Notes: generated by a model not told the origin, from the sequence alone. A stretch of 55,287 nucleotides of DNA from an uncultured Collinsella sp. (GCA_959604825.1 CAUHCN010000015.1:1-55287); one strand, 5' to 3'; positions 1-8,730 are shown, counted from the first letter of the stretch. A program made the numbers and translations.

Positions 1-1
1 G

Positions 2-88
2 CTCAACGCCATGGATCCCAAGACCGGCCACCTGGTCATGGACCGCTGGGACGAGATTTACAACGGCGTTGAGGTCGTAGAGTTGTAG
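2..88 (+). CDS. C-terminal end of an unidentified protein (partial)
   Basis: An open frame runs in from the left edge and stops with TAG at 86-88, giving 28 residues that end in GVEVVEL. The codon use fits the host (AAG, GAC, CTG, GTC). Too little remains to name a family. It is followed directly by intergenic repeats, so it is the last gene of its transcript in this window. Confidence 0.5.
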   Translation, partial: LNAMDPKTGHLVMDRWDEIYNGVEVVEL

Positions 89-110
89 CGGTTGCGACTC
101 CTAATAGAAT

Positions 111-174
111 GAGCGTGGATAATCTCCCGCTTTTGGTGCCCATACGAGCTCAAAGTGGGAGATTTTCCACGCTC
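111..174. repeat. Intergenic inverted repeat, family A (copy 1)
   Basis: The 18-base arms at 111-128 and 157-174 (GAGCGTGGATAATCTCCC and its complement, one mismatch) enclose a 28-base spacer. The same arm sequence recurs at 23898-23963 as a full element and at 25222-25239 as a single arm. Family B follows immediately here and also at 25249. The function is unknown; it can form a hairpin on either strand. Confidence 0.75.
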
Positions 175-181
175 GAGTCAT

Positions 182-237
182 TAGTCGTCGGGGACGTTCT
201 TTAATGACCAGTCGTTTAAGAACATCCCCAATGACTA
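182..237. repeat. Intergenic inverted repeat, family B (copy 1)
   Basis: An imperfect dyad: GGGGACGTTCTT on the left pairs with AAGAACaTCCCC on the right, bordered by TAGTC and GACTA. A near-identical copy lies at 25249-25304, also just after a family A arm, so A and B behave as a composite unit. Confidence 0.7.
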
Positions 238-245
238 ACCAATAA

Positions 246-283
246 AACGGCGCCCACCGGCGATGTTGCCGGCGGGCGCCGTT
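246..283 (-). terminator. Terminator of galKT
   Basis: A GC-rich hairpin (AACGGCGCCC pairing with GGGCGCCGTT, plus an inner CCGGC/GCCGG pair) is followed on the minus strand by TTTTATT. It sits about 47 bases beyond the galT stop codon. Confidence 0.8.
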
Positions 284-329
284 GTCTTGAAGACGAAATG
301 ATCCGTTTTCCTCCGTCCCCAGGGGATCA

Positions 330-1949
330 TTACAGTGAGTCGATAAAGCGCTGTTGGGCGGCGCGGCCGGCTTCGTCCCACTTAAAGACGCCGGCGTTGT
401 CGAGCACGTGGCCAAACACCACGCCGACCTCTTCGTGCAGGATATCGATGGCGTTATCCGCCGTAAGCTCATCGGCGCGGCGGGCAAAGACGTCCTCGGC
501 CCATGCGGCGTGGCTGCGGCAAAGGTCGTCGCCCTCGAGCGCGCCGGCAAGGTCGTAGCTGGTATCGGCTTTAGCCGCCAGCAGGTGCTCGCGGACAACG
601 CCGAGCTCGGGAACCAAACGCGGCGGCAAAATCGCCAGGCCCATGACCTCGATCAGACCGATGTTCTCCTTTTTAATATGGTGATACTCGGCATGCGGGT
701 GGAAAACGCCCAGCGGATGCTCGTCGGTCGTGATGTTGCAGCGAAGTGCCAGGTAGGCCTCGTAGATCTCGCCGCCGGCGTTGCCGCGGGAGTCGACGCG
801 GCGGATGACGGGCGTCACGGTGTTGTGCGCTACGCCGTCGGCTGTGCGCGCGATGACGCCAACCGACTCATCGGTCCACTCGCGCCAGGCGAGGATAATC
901 TTCTCGGCAGCGTCGAGCAACTGGGCGCGGTCGTGCGAGCGCAGGCGCAGCACCGAAAGCGGCCACTGCAATACGGTACCGCTGACCTGGTCAAAGCCGG
1001 GCACGTTAAACTGCGAGACTTCGGTGGCATGCATCATGGGGAACTCGTGCGCGCCGCCCTGGAAGTGGTCGTGCGACAGAATCGAGCCGCCCACGATGGG
1101 CAGGTCGGCATTGGAGCCGATGAAGTAGTGCGGGAACAGGTCCACAAAGTCGAGCAGGCACGTCAGCCCCTTGCGATCGACGTGCATCGGGCGATGCTCG
1201 GAGCTCATGGCAATGCAGTGCTCGCTAAAGTACGCATACGGGCTGTACTGGAAGCCCCAGCGCTCGCCGTCGAGCTGGATGGGGATAACGCGCAGGTTCT
1301 GACGGGCGGGGTGGGCGCCGCCGTTGGCTGTTGCGGAACGTCCCGGATAGCCCTCGTTTTCGATACAGAGCTGGCAGGCGGGATACTTCTCGCCCGTGTT
1401 CTTGGCCGCACCGGCCGCGGCGATATCGCGCGGGTCCTTTTCGGGCTTGGACAGGTTGATGGTGATCTCAAGATCGCCCCAGTTGGTAGGGGTGCTCCAT
1501 TTGATGTTGCGCGCGATGGCGGCGCGGCGCACGTAGCCGGCGTCGCAGCACAGGCCGTAGAACCAGTCGGTCGCGGCGCGGGGCTCATTGACGCCCATAC
1601 GTCCGTTGAACTCCTCGTTTACAACCGAAGGCCTCGGCATGAGCGCGCCCATGATGCGCATGGCGATGCGGTCGCGGCCCGACGCCGTGTCCTCGGCAGC
1701 ACCGTTGGCAACGGCGGCCTCGGCAAGCGCGGCAAGCGTGCCTTCAAGATCAAAGTCGGGCAGGGTATCGGGGTGCAAGAGCGAGAGTTTCTCAACCTGG
1801 AGCGCCCAGGCCATATCGAGCGCCGGTCCCGCAGCGCCGATGCACTCCAGAATGGTGTTGTAGGCCCAGATGCGGTCGTCCTGGCCGATCATCGATCGGT
1901 GGATAGCGTACTCGATCAGGTTCTGCGCGGCCTCGTGCACGTCACTCAT
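330..1949 (-). CDS. galT: UDP-glucose--hexose-1-phosphate uridylyltransferase (galT, Firmicutes-type)
   Basis: Leloir pathway enzyme that exchanges UMP between UDP-glucose and galactose 1-phosphate in the cytoplasm. The roughly 540-aa length and the SHDHFQGG motif mark the long class of GalT found in Firmicutes and many Actinobacteria rather than the short E. coli type. The chosen ATG at 1949 overlaps the galK stop by one base (TAATG), so translation is probably coupled. An ATG three codons upstream (1958) is possible but lies inside galK. No galE (epimerase) is present in the window. Transcription starts upstream of galK under the LacI-type operators. Confidence 0.93.
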   Translation of the reverse strand: MSDVHEAAQNLIEYAIHRSMIGQDDRIWAYNTILECIGAAGPALDMAWALQVEKLSLLHPDTLPDFDLEGTLAALAEAAVANGAAEDTASGRDRIAMRIMGALMPRPSVVNEEFNGRMGVNEPRAATDWFYGLCCDAGYVRRAAIARNIKWSTPTNWGDLEITINLSKPEKDPRDIAAAGAAKNTGEKYPACQLCIENEGYPGRSATANGGAHPARQNLRVIPIQLDGERWGFQYSPYAYFSEHCIAMSSEHRPMHVDRKGLTCLLDFVDLFPHYFIGSNADLPIVGGSILSHDHFQGGAHEFPMMHATEVSQFNVPGFDQVSGTVLQWPLSVLRLRSHDRAQLLDAAEKIILAWREWTDESVGVIARTADGVAHNTVTPVIRRVDSRGNAGGEIYEAYLALRCNITTDEHPLGVFHPHAEYHHIKKENIGLIEVMGLAILPPRLVPELGVVREHLLAAKADTSYDLAGALEGDDLCRSHAAWAEDVFARRADELTADNAIDILHEEVGVVFGHVLDNAGVFKWDEAGRAAQQRFIDSL

Positions 1950-3154
1950 TACAGCCATGCCGCGTAAGCCCCCTTGTCAGAAATTGCGTAGTGACGGGCA
2001 GAACCCTCGCCCAGCCAGCTGTTCATCTTGGCAATGAAGGTGTCGACCAGGTCGAGTGGCACAAAGGCCTGGATGGTGCCGCCAAAGCCGCCACCGTGGA
2101 TACGGACGGCGCCGCGGCCGTCGAGCACATGCTCGGCCAGCGCCAGCGCATACATCGAGGGCTGCTCGGAGCCCAGCTTGGCAACGACATTCTGCAGGTA
2201 CATGGCAGAGCTGGCGCCCGACTCGCGCGTCAGGACCAGGAACTGATCGATATCGCCGGCGTTCAGGGCTGCCCAGCGCTTATCGACCAGGCCGTTCTCG
2301 TACCAGTAGTGAACGGCGCGCAGGCAGGCGCGGTCGCCCAGCTTGGCGCGCAGCTCGGGGAGCTTGGCGTCAAAGTCGGCAACGTCGACCTCGCACAGGC
2401 GTGCCTTGCCAAACTCGGCGGCAACGTCTTGCATCTCGCGCGGAACGGCGGCGTAGTCATCGGTGGCTGCCACGTGGTCGGCGCCGACCTTAACGAGCAC
2501 GAGCGCGTAGCCGTGATCCTCAAAGTTGAGTTCGAGCTTCTGGGTCTTAGGCTGGGCTTGATCCTCAAAGTCCATGTAGGCAAGGCCGCCCAGGCACACA
2601 GCGGTCTGATCCATTAGACCGCAGGGCTTGCCGTAGTAGTTGTTCTCGGTGCGCTGGCTCATCTGGGCGAGCGTGACGGGCTCAATGGCGGGCGCGCCCC
2701 AGAGCGTCTCCATGGCGCGGCCGTAAGCCGCCTCGACGGCAGCGGAGCTCGAAAGACCGCCGCCCGAGGGGACGGAACAGGTTAAGGCAAAGTCGAAGCC
2801 CTTGGGCTCAACACCAAGCGCTGCAATCTCGTGGGCCATACCGCGGACGAGGCTGGCGGACGTGCCCTTCTCGGACTCTTGAATATCCAGCTTGTCGAGC
2901 GTGATCTCAAACGTAGGATAGCCCTCGTCGGCGACGCGAACCTTGTTGGTGTCGGTCGCCACGGCGATGCCGTCGACAGCGACATCGAGCGAGCCGGCGA
3001 TAACGTGGCCACCCTCGTGGTCGGTGTGGTTGCCGCTGACCTCGGAACGGCCGGGCGCGTGCACGTAGAGCACCTGGCGGTCGCCGATGGGGTCAAACTC
3101 CTCCTCAAACAACTTGGTGAGGGTGGCGAGGGTCTTTTCGTCGGGGGCGGTCAT
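1949..3154 (-). CDS. galK: Galactokinase
   Basis: Phosphorylates galactose to galactose 1-phosphate for GalT. It is a GHMP kinase of 401 aa. The galactokinase signature appears near residues 35-48 as GRSEVSGNHTDHEG, and the ATP-binding loop as PSGGGLSSSAA. The frame stays open about 100 codons upstream, but the start at 3154 (MTAPDEK) has a strong AAGGAAAGGA ribosome site and gives the normal family length. The upstream stretch holds operators instead. First gene of the galK-galT operon, divergent from the LacI-type regulator. Confidence 0.94.
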   Translation of the reverse strand: MTAPDEKTLATLTKLFEEEFDPIGDRQVLYVHAPGRSEVSGNHTDHEGGHVIAGSLDVAVDGIAVATDTNKVRVADEGYPTFEITLDKLDIQESEKGTSASLVRGMAHEIAALGVEPKGFDFALTCSVPSGGGLSSSAAVEAAYGRAMETLWGAPAIEPVTLAQMSQRTENNYYGKPCGLMDQTAVCLGGLAYMDFEDQAQPKTQKLELNFEDHGYALVLVKVGADHVAATDDYAAVPREMQDVAAEFGKARLCEVDVADFDAKLPELRAKLGDRACLRAVHYWYENGLVDKRWAALNAGDIDQFLVLTRESGASSAMYLQNVVAKLGSEQPSMYALALAEHVLDGRGAVRIHGGGFGGTIQAFVPLDLVDTFIAKMNSWLGEGSARHYAISDKGAYAAWL

Positions 3155-3199
3155 ACGGGTCCTTTCCTTGACGCCGGAGAGACTGGTCCGTGTCATTAT

Positions 3200-3212
3200 G
3201 AGTACGTTAACA
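3200..3212 (+). promoter_or_regulatory. LacI-type operator site 1
   Basis: GAGTACGTTAACA, one of three identical 13-base cores between galK and the LacI-family gene. The centre GTTAAC is palindromic and widens to a pseudo-palindrome TAYGTTAACRTA, as expected for a LacI-family dimer. This copy is 46 bases upstream of the galK start codon. Confidence 0.75.
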
Positions 3213-3262
3213 ATTATGAGCACCACAAACCAGACGGTTGCGGTGCTGCACGTTAATGGGTA

Positions 3263-3275
3263 TGTTAACGTACTC
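3263..3275 (-). promoter_or_regulatory. LacI-type operator site 2
   Basis: The same 13-base core in reverse orientation (TGTTAACGTACTC), within the extended palindrome TATGTTAACGTACTCATAAC. Located 109 bases upstream of galK, probably over its promoter. Confidence 0.75.
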
Positions 3276-3386
3276 ATAACACAACGTATCTCCTTTTTTG
3301 AGAATCTGGTAATCGGTAGATTTTCGGCCGTGAACGGTGTGGCTGTATGGACATATGGAGCAAAAGAACCGCTGATAGAAAAAGTA

Positions 3387-3399
3387 GAGTACGTTAACA
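3387..3399 (+). promoter_or_regulatory. LacI-type operator site 3
   Basis: A third exact copy of GAGTACGTTAACA, 94 bases upstream of the regulator's GTG start. It is placed to allow autoregulation, or looping to sites 1 and 2 about 120-190 bases away. Confidence 0.75.
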
Positions 3400-3492
3400 T
3401 GCGTCCGACGATAGCGGGCTTCGGCGTGGGGCGTGCTTTCGCTCGGGCCGACATTCACGCTATTCAGATCTTGCGAGAGCGAAGGTGATCCT

Positions 3493-4524
3493 GTGGCAAG
3501 GCGCCCGTCCAACGATACAGGTACGCGTCCGGTCTCCATGGCCGACGTCGCCCGCGCCGCTGGCGTTTCGCAGCAGACGGTTTCGCGCGTCGCCAACGGC
3601 TTGCCTAACGTCAACGAGCAGACGCGCCAGCGCGTGCAAGCCGCTATGCAAGAGCTCGGCTTTCGTCCGAGTTATGCCGGTCGCTCGCTACGCGACGGCC
3701 GTTACCATTCGGTCGGCTTGTGCGTCAACGATGTCACCAAGTTTGGCAACCTCTCAATGATCGACGGCATCGCCAGCGCTGCTCGCGAGCATAATTGCGC
3801 CATCACGCTGGTCGAGATGTCCAAGACCGAGGAATTCTCGCTTGCCGAGGCCACGCGTCGTATGGCCGCGCTGCCCGTGGACGGTATCATCATCGGCATG
3901 AGTCGCATGGCGCCCGATTTTGAGACGTTTGATCCACTGCCGGGCATTGGCACGGTCGTCGTTACCATGTACGCGCATCCGCGCGTGACCACAGTTGACT
4001 CTGATCATTACGGCTGCTCGCTATTGCTTATGGATCACCTGTTTGAGCTGGGACACGATCAGATTCGCTATATTGGCGGCCCGTCGTTCTCGGTCGACGA
4101 GCAGTTTCGTCGCGCCGGTTGGCAGGATGCACTCGAGCGTAAGCACATTAAGCCGCAGGCGCCGCTCGAGGGCGATTGGTCTGCCAACAGCGGTTACGAG
4201 GCCGGCAGATATCTGGCCGAGCACGACCGCACCATGACGGCGATTTACGCGGCAAACGACCAAATGGCAAACGGTGCCATCGCCGCGCTGCGCGATAGCG
4301 GCTTGCGCGTGCCCGAGGACGTGAGCGTGGTGGGCGTCGATGATTCGCTCGATGATTTTGTAGCACACAACGAGCTCACGACCGTTCGATTCGACTTGCA
4401 TCAGCGTGGGCGCGAGGTGTTTGAGCATGCGGTTCCCGAGGCGGGTACGGTGGGCAAAACCGTTGCCATTCGTATTCCCGGCCAGCTCATCATTCGACAT
4501 AGCACGGCGATACCGCGCTCATAG
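3493..4524 (+). CDS. LacI/GalR-family transcriptional regulator (probable galactose repressor)
   Basis: A 343-aa regulator with a LacI helix-turn-helix near residues 17-36 (MADVARAAGVSQQTVSRVAN) followed by the usual hinge and a periplasmic-binding-like effector domain (IIGMSR, AANDQMANGAI, VSVVGVDDS). The GTG at 3493 is preceded by GAAGGTGA and gives the usual family length; an upstream GTG at 3433 would add 20 unusual residues. Divergent from galK with three shared operator copies, so it probably represses galKT in the absence of galactose or a derivative. The effector is inferred from context only. Confidence 0.88.
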   Translation: MARRPSNDTGTRPVSMADVARAAGVSQQTVSRVANGLPNVNEQTRQRVQAAMQELGFRPSYAGRSLRDGRYHSVGLCVNDVTKFGNLSMIDGIASAAREHNCAITLVEMSKTEEFSLAEATRRMAALPVDGIIIGMSRMAPDFETFDPLPGIGTVVVTMYAHPRVTTVDSDHYGCSLLLMDHLFELGHDQIRYIGGPSFSVDEQFRRAGWQDALERKHIKPQAPLEGDWSANSGYEAGRYLAEHDRTMTAIYAANDQMANGAIAALRDSGLRVPEDVSVVGVDDSLDDFVAHNELTTVRFDLHQRGREVFEHAVPEAGTVGKTVAIRIPGQLIIRHSTAIPRS

Positions 4525-4653
4525 TTTGTGCTGGTAAACGGCGATTTATCGCATTTCAATAACAATCGGTAAGGATGCCGGCAGATAGCTGTTGGGATGC
4601 AGCCGAGTGCTATGATAGACGGGTTCTTTTGTCTATCTAGGAGGCTTTGCCTG

Positions 4654-5814
4654 ATGGAGATCACCAAGGATATCCGCTACGTTGGCGTCGACGATCACGA
4701 CATTGACCTGTTCGAGGGCCAGTACGATGTGTCCGAGAACGGTATGGCATACAACAGCTACGTTATCTTGGGCGAAAAGATCGCTGTCGCCGATTCAGTC
4801 GACGGCGGTTTTGTCGACGAGTGGCTCGGTAACATCGAAGCCGTGCTCGACGGTCGCACGCCCGATTACCTGGTCGTCCATCACATGGAGCCCGATCACT
4901 CCGCTGGCATCGCCGCCTTTATGGAGCGCTATCCCCAGGCGCAGATTGTGGCCAGCATGGGCGCCTTCCGCATGATGATCAACTACTTTGGCACCGATTA
5001 TCCCGAGCGCAAGATGGTCGTCAAAGAGGGCGACGTGCTCGACCTGGGCGGTCACAGCCTAACGTTTGTCGGTGCCCCCAACGTGCACTGGCCCGAGGTG
5101 CTGTTCTCTTACGAGGCCACCGACAAGGTGCTCTTTAGTGCCGATGGCTTTGGCAAGTTTGGTGCCAATGACATCGAAGATCCGGAAGGGTGGGCCTGCG
5201 AGGCACGCCGTTACTACTTTGGCATCGTGGGAAAGTTCGGCAAGTTCGTGCAGGCCGTGCTCAAGAAGGCCGCCGATCTGGACATCCAGGTTATCTGTCC
5301 GCTCCATGGCCCCGTGCTAACCGAGAACCTGGGCTACTACCTCGACACCTACAACACCTGGTCGAGCTATCAGCCCGAGGACGAGGGAATCACCATTGCT
5401 TACGCGAGTGTGTATGGCCATCTGAAGGCTGCCGTTGAGGAGCTTGCATCTGCGCTCGAGGCCCGCGGCCAGAAGGTTTCCGTCTTTGACCTGGCTCGCG
5501 ACGACATGGCCGAGGCCGTTGAGGATGCGTTCCGCTATGACCGTCTGGTGCTCGCTTCCATCACCTATCAGGGCGAGATCTTCCCGTTCATGAGCACCTT
5601 TATCCATACGCTTGCCGAGCATGCCTATCAGAACCGTACCGTGGCGCTTGTCGAGGCCGGTTCCTGGGCGCCTGCAGCTGCCAAGGTTATGACCAAGGAG
5701 CTCGAGGGTATGAAGGACATCACCCTGGCGCAGAACAAGGTGACCGTCCTGGGTTCGCTCAACGACGCCTCGCGCGCCCAGATCGAGGCCCTCGCCGACG
5801 AGCTTTCCAAGTAG
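4654..5814 (+). CDS. fprA: A-type flavoprotein (FprA/flavodiiron protein)
   Basis: Flavodiiron protein that reduces O2 to water and/or NO to N2O, protecting an anaerobe. The 386 residues contain an N-terminal metallo-beta-lactamase-like diiron domain with the H-x-E-x-D-H motif at about 77-82 (HMEPDH) and a C-terminal flavodoxin domain from about residue 250 (ITIAYASVYGH for FMN). The start has AGGAGG eight bases upstream. No rubredoxin domain is fused, and no rubredoxin gene is adjacent. Monocistronic, with its own strong terminator. Confidence 0.92.
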   Translation: MEITKDIRYVGVDDHDIDLFEGQYDVSENGMAYNSYVILGEKIAVADSVDGGFVDEWLGNIEAVLDGRTPDYLVVHHMEPDHSAGIAAFMERYPQAQIVASMGAFRMMINYFGTDYPERKMVVKEGDVLDLGGHSLTFVGAPNVHWPEVLFSYEATDKVLFSADGFGKFGANDIEDPEGWACEARRYYFGIVGKFGKFVQAVLKKAADLDIQVICPLHGPVLTENLGYYLDTYNTWSSYQPEDEGITIAYASVYGHLKAAVEELASALEARGQKVSVFDLARDDMAEAVEDAFRYDRLVLASITYQGEIFPFMSTFIHTLAEHAYQNRTVALVEAGSWAPAAAKVMTKELEGMKDITLAQNKVTVLGSLNDASRAQIEALADELSK

Positions 5815-5848
5815 CGACACGTTCACGTTTGACGCTCAACCACCACAA

Positions 5849-5888
5849 CCACCACAAAGGGGATAGGCACCTTTGTGGTGGTTTTTGT
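5849..5888 (+). terminator. Terminator of fprA (CCACCACAAAGG family)
   Basis: A perfect 12-bp stem (CCACCACAAAGG / CCTTTGTGGTGG) with a nine-base loop, followed by TTTTTGTTT. Closely similar hairpins recur at 22449-22488 and 23047-23084, so this is a dispersed terminator sequence. Confidence 0.9.
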
Positions 5889-6692
5889 TTAAGCGCCGGC
5901 GATGACGAGATTTGGGCGGGCGTCGTCGACGGTCTCGGCGATTGAGGTGGCGACGGCATCGTCGGGATCACGGTCCATCACGATGGTGTTGACATCGGTC
6001 AGTTCGGCAAAACGGTACATGCCGCGTCCGTTGACCTTGCTGGCATCCATGAGGGCGACGCTTTGACGGGCTGCGGCGATCATAGCCGTTTTGGCCTCGG
6101 CCATCTGCGGAAAGTCGGTCGTAAAGCCGCAGCCGGGAACAAAAGCGCCGGGGCACATGACAGCAAGGTCGGCATGGACCATTTGGAGCGCCTGCATGGT
6201 AAGTGGGCCGTACAGATAGCGATGACCTTTGCGCAGTGCCCCGCCCAGCATGACGACATCGACCGAGGGCATGCTCTCGTCGATGTAATCGGCGATGGTA
6301 ATGTCGGCCGTGATAACGGTGATGCCGTTGCGTTGATCGAGGAGCCGAACGAACTCGAGTGCCGTGGTGCCCGAGTCGACGAGCAGGGTGTCACCATTGC
6401 CGACGAGTTCAATGGCGCTTTGTGCGATGGCCTGCTTGGCGGCGACGTTGACGTTGATGCGGCGATCCTGGGTTGATACGGTCAGCCGCTTCTGGAGCGA
6501 CACGGCACCGCCATGCGTGCGACGCAGCTTGCCGGATTCGGCGAGCGCGTCCAGGTCGGCGCGGGCGGTGACGGAGGACACGCCAAAGGTTTGGGCGATT
6601 TCTGCTACTTGCACCGAGGCGTTATGTTCGAGCATCTCCATGATGGCGGCACGCCGCTCATCGGCGAAAGCTCGGGTTGTCGCATGGGCCAT
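5889..6692 (-). CDS. DeoR/GlpR-family transcriptional regulator
   Basis: A sugar-metabolism regulator of about 267 aa. The N-terminal DeoR winged helix (RRAAIMEMLEHN, VAEIAQTFGVSSVTARADL, LRRTHGGAV) is followed by the sugar-phosphate-sensing DeoRC domain (DSGTTALEFVRLL, VVMLGGALRKGHRYLYGP). The start at 6692 has GGAG five bases upstream and gives the normal length; ATG 6740 adds 16 residues but lacks a clear ribosome site. Divergent from the aldolase gene, which it probably controls in response to a phosphorylated sugar. Confidence 0.88.
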   Translation of the reverse strand: MAHATTRAFADERRAAIMEMLEHNASVQVAEIAQTFGVSSVTARADLDALAESGKLRRTHGGAVSLQKRLTVSTQDRRINVNVAAKQAIAQSAIELVGNGDTLLVDSGTTALEFVRLLDQRNGITVITADITIADYIDESMPSVDVVMLGGALRKGHRYLYGPLTMQALQMVHADLAVMCPGAFVPGCGFTTDFPQMAEAKTAMIAAARQSVALMDASKVNGRGMYRFAELTDVNTIVMDRDPDDAVATSIAETVDDARPNLVIAGA

Positions 6693-6740
6693 ATCCGCTC
6701 CATCATCGTCTGAAATTTGCAGGAATTGTGTTGAGTCCAT

Positions 6741-7027
6741 TTTCGTTCATTTTCTTTTTAAGTAAGAAAACGCCTTTCGATTACTTACTTTTTCTATAAA
6801 AGAAAGACGCTGAACGCCCAAAATTCAATATCGAACACGCCCACTCAGCTCCAATTCCTTCCGTTTACTTTTCAAAAACGACTGTATTGACCTGCATGGG
6901 CTCAATATCTCGCACATGCAGAGCCGCTGAATTTCATACAATGAGCGAAGCAAAACGCAAGGTAAAACGCCTTGCGGACACGTACGCCCGATGTCCAGAT
7001 GCGGGCGAGGGAGAGGAGCAAACGCTC
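6741..7027. promoter_or_regulatory. Divergent control region between the DeoR regulator and the aldolase
   Basis: AT-rich, 287 bases. Inverted arms AAGTAAG (6760-6766) and CTTACTT (6784-6790) and several TTTC(G/A)TT-like words, typical of DeoR-family operators, lie near the regulator's 5' end. The exact promoter positions cannot be fixed by eye. Confidence 0.45.
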
Positions 7028-7885
7028 ATGGCACTTGTTACCACCGAAAAGATGCTCAAGGACGCTCAGGCCGGCCACTACGCCGTTGGCGCTTTCAACG
7101 TCGAGAACCTCGAGTTTGTTATGGCCGTTCTGGCTGCTGCCGAGGAGACCAAGTCCCCCGTCATCATGCAGACCACCCCGGGCACCATCAAGACCGCTGG
7201 TCTGGACTACTTCTACGGCATGGTCAAGGCTGCCGCCGAGCGCGCTTCCGTGCCCGTCGCCCTGCACCTCGATCACGGCGATGGCTATGACCGCTGCATG
7301 CAGGCTTTCCGCACGGGCTACACCTCCGTCATGATCGACGGTTCGCACGAGTCCTTCGAGGACAACATTGCCCTGACCAAGTCCGTCGCCGACGCTGGCC
7401 GCGCCATGGGCGTGCCCGTCGAGGCCGAGCTCGGCAAGGTCGGCGGTAAGGAGGACGACGGTCCCGCGGTTGAGGGCGAGAGCCCCTACACCGATCCTGC
7501 CGAGGCCAAGGAGTTCGTCGAGCGCACGGGCTGCACCTCGCTGGCCATTGGCGTTGGCACCAGCCACGGTGTGTACACGAGCGATCCGCACATCGAGCAG
7601 TCGGTGGTCAAGGCCATCCGCGACGCCGTCGACGTGCCGCTGGTTCTGCACGGCACTTCCGGTGTGCCCGATGAGCAGGTTGCCGAGGCTGTGAAGAACG
7701 GCATCTGCAAGGTTAACTACGCAACCGAGCTGCGTCAGGCCTACACCAAGGGCTTCATGGCCTACATGGCCGAGAACCCTGCCTGCTTCGATCCTAAGAA
7801 GCCGGCCAAGGAGGGCATGCGTGAGATCACCGAGCTGGTTAAGATCCGCATGACCAACCTCAACTCTGTGGGCAAGGCAGAGTAA
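7028..7885 (+). CDS. fba: Class II fructose-bisphosphate aldolase (possibly tagatose-bisphosphate aldolase)
   Basis: Zn-dependent aldolase of 285 aa in the FbaA/GatY/KbaY family. Visible motifs are the metal-binding LHLDHGDGY, VEAELGKVGG, the GTSHGVY loop and LHGTSGVPDEQV with the NYATELR end. The start at 7028 follows GGAGAGGAG; the longer open frame from 6887 adds a tail with no family match. Its neighbour is a DeoR-type regulator, and galactose genes lie 4 kb away. It may be the glycolytic enzyme or a tagatose-1,6-bisphosphate aldolase, and sequence reading alone cannot decide. The strongly biased codons indicate high expression. Confidence 0.9.
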   Translation: MALVTTEKMLKDAQAGHYAVGAFNVENLEFVMAVLAAAEETKSPVIMQTTPGTIKTAGLDYFYGMVKAAAERASVPVALHLDHGDGYDRCMQAFRTGYTSVMIDGSHESFEDNIALTKSVADAGRAMGVPVEAELGKVGGKEDDGPAVEGESPYTDPAEAKEFVERTGCTSLAIGVGTSHGVYTSDPHIEQSVVKAIRDAVDVPLVLHGTSGVPDEQVAEAVKNGICKVNYATELRQAYTKGFMAYMAENPACFDPKKPAKEGMREITELVKIRMTNLNSVGKAE

Positions 7886-7917
7886 CAGCAAGGGTACTCC
7901 GACTCGCTACATATCCC

Positions 7918-8043
7918 GGGGAGGGACGGGGGCTTAGCTCCCCAATCGTCCTCGGGCATGCAAAAAGCCTCGCTGCGCACTTCGTGCGGCGAGGCTTTTT
8001 GCCCCCTGCGGAAAGATTGGAGAACTAAGCCCTCGTCCCTCCC
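7918..8043 (+). repeat. Long nested palindrome, GTCCTCG/CTGCGGA family, copy 1 (3' UTR of fba)
   Basis: Begins 32 bases after the fba stop. The outer arms (GGGAGGGACGGGGGCTTAG and its complement at 8025-8043, one mismatch) and an inner CCAATC/GATTGG pair enclose GTCCTCGGGCATGC, a terminator-like hairpin (AAAAAGCCTCGC / GCGAGGCTTTTT), and CTGCGGAAA. The internal GTCCTCGnnCATG and CTGCGGA strings recur in three other elements whose arms have different sequences. It probably ends the fba transcript; the conserved internal loop suggests an added role. Confidence 0.8.
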
Positions 8044-8106
8044 AGGTTGACCTACTCGAGGTCGTCGCCCTTGTGGCGTTAGGACTGCGAATTTGGGATG
8101 GGAGGG

Positions 8107-8730
8107 TTATTTGGTTGTTAGGGTTAGTAGGTCGTTGGGGGTTTTGAGGTTGTAGGTGGCGTTTGGGATATCTTGGTGTGATCCCCATGCTGCTCGGGCA
8201 AAACTGACCCCTGCCGAAGTTGCGCATTGTTCGTCGTAGACGGTGTCGCCAACGTAGACGACGTTGCCAGGATTCGCGCCCGCACGTCGGAGATATTCGA
8301 GCATGGGTGCGGGTGCGGGTTTATGTTCGGTTGTGTCTTCGACAAGGATGATGTGCTCAAAATACTTATCGAAACCAAGGGGTGCAATTTCTTTTGCGTA
8401 TTCGTCGCGCGCACGTGAGGAGACGATGCCAAGTTTGCAGCCGTTGTCGGAGAGTGTTGCGATAACTTCGTGCAAGCCGGGAAACACGCTGATGGTGCTT
8501 TTAAAGCTGGCGGCAACTTGGCACCAGCGATCCAGCGTTGCCTGTGAGTAGATCCCAAGTTTCTCAAGGGCGTTCTTGCCGGGTATGCCGAGGGCAAATT
8601 CAAGCTCGTGTCGGGGGAGCGTTTTGCCGGTCTCTTCTTGGACAATCTGGCCAAGCGATGACAGCACGCTTTCTTCTGTATCTGCCAATGTCCCATCAAC
8701 GTCAAACACGATATAGTCAAAGTACTTCAT
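8107..8730 (-). CDS. HAD-superfamily hydrolase (phosphoglycolate phosphatase-like)
   Basis: A 207-aa HAD phosphatase of subfamily IA. Motif I is DVDGTLADT (residues 9-17), motif II falls in LGIVSSRAR, and motif III/IV is KPAPAPMLEYL followed by VVYVGDTVYDEQCA. The helical cap lies between motifs I and II. Similar proteins act on phosphoglycolate, pyrophosphate or small sugar phosphates; the substrate here is not evident. The start has AGGAG upstream. It sits alone between a palindromic element and an AraC regulator on the same strand. Confidence 0.88.
   Translation of the reverse strand: MKYFDYIVFDVDGTLADTEESVLSSLGQIVQEETGKTLPRHELEFALGIPGKNALEKLGIYSQATLDRWCQVAASFKSTISVFPGLHEVIATLSDNGCKLGIVSSRARDEYAKEIAPLGFDKYFEHIILVEDTTEHKPAPAPMLEYLRRAGANPGNVVYVGDTVYDEQCATSAGVSFARAAWGSHQDIPNATYNLKTPNDLLTLTTK

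Noticed and set aside
354..1967. 537-aa frame on the plus strand opposite galT
   Set aside because: Mirror of galT in the high-GC third-position frame; no family motifs, no ribosome site.
7960..8000. CRISPR-like or REP-like repeat
   Set aside because: The hairpin is single here and belongs to the larger palindrome family; no regularly spaced identical repeats exist anywhere in the window.
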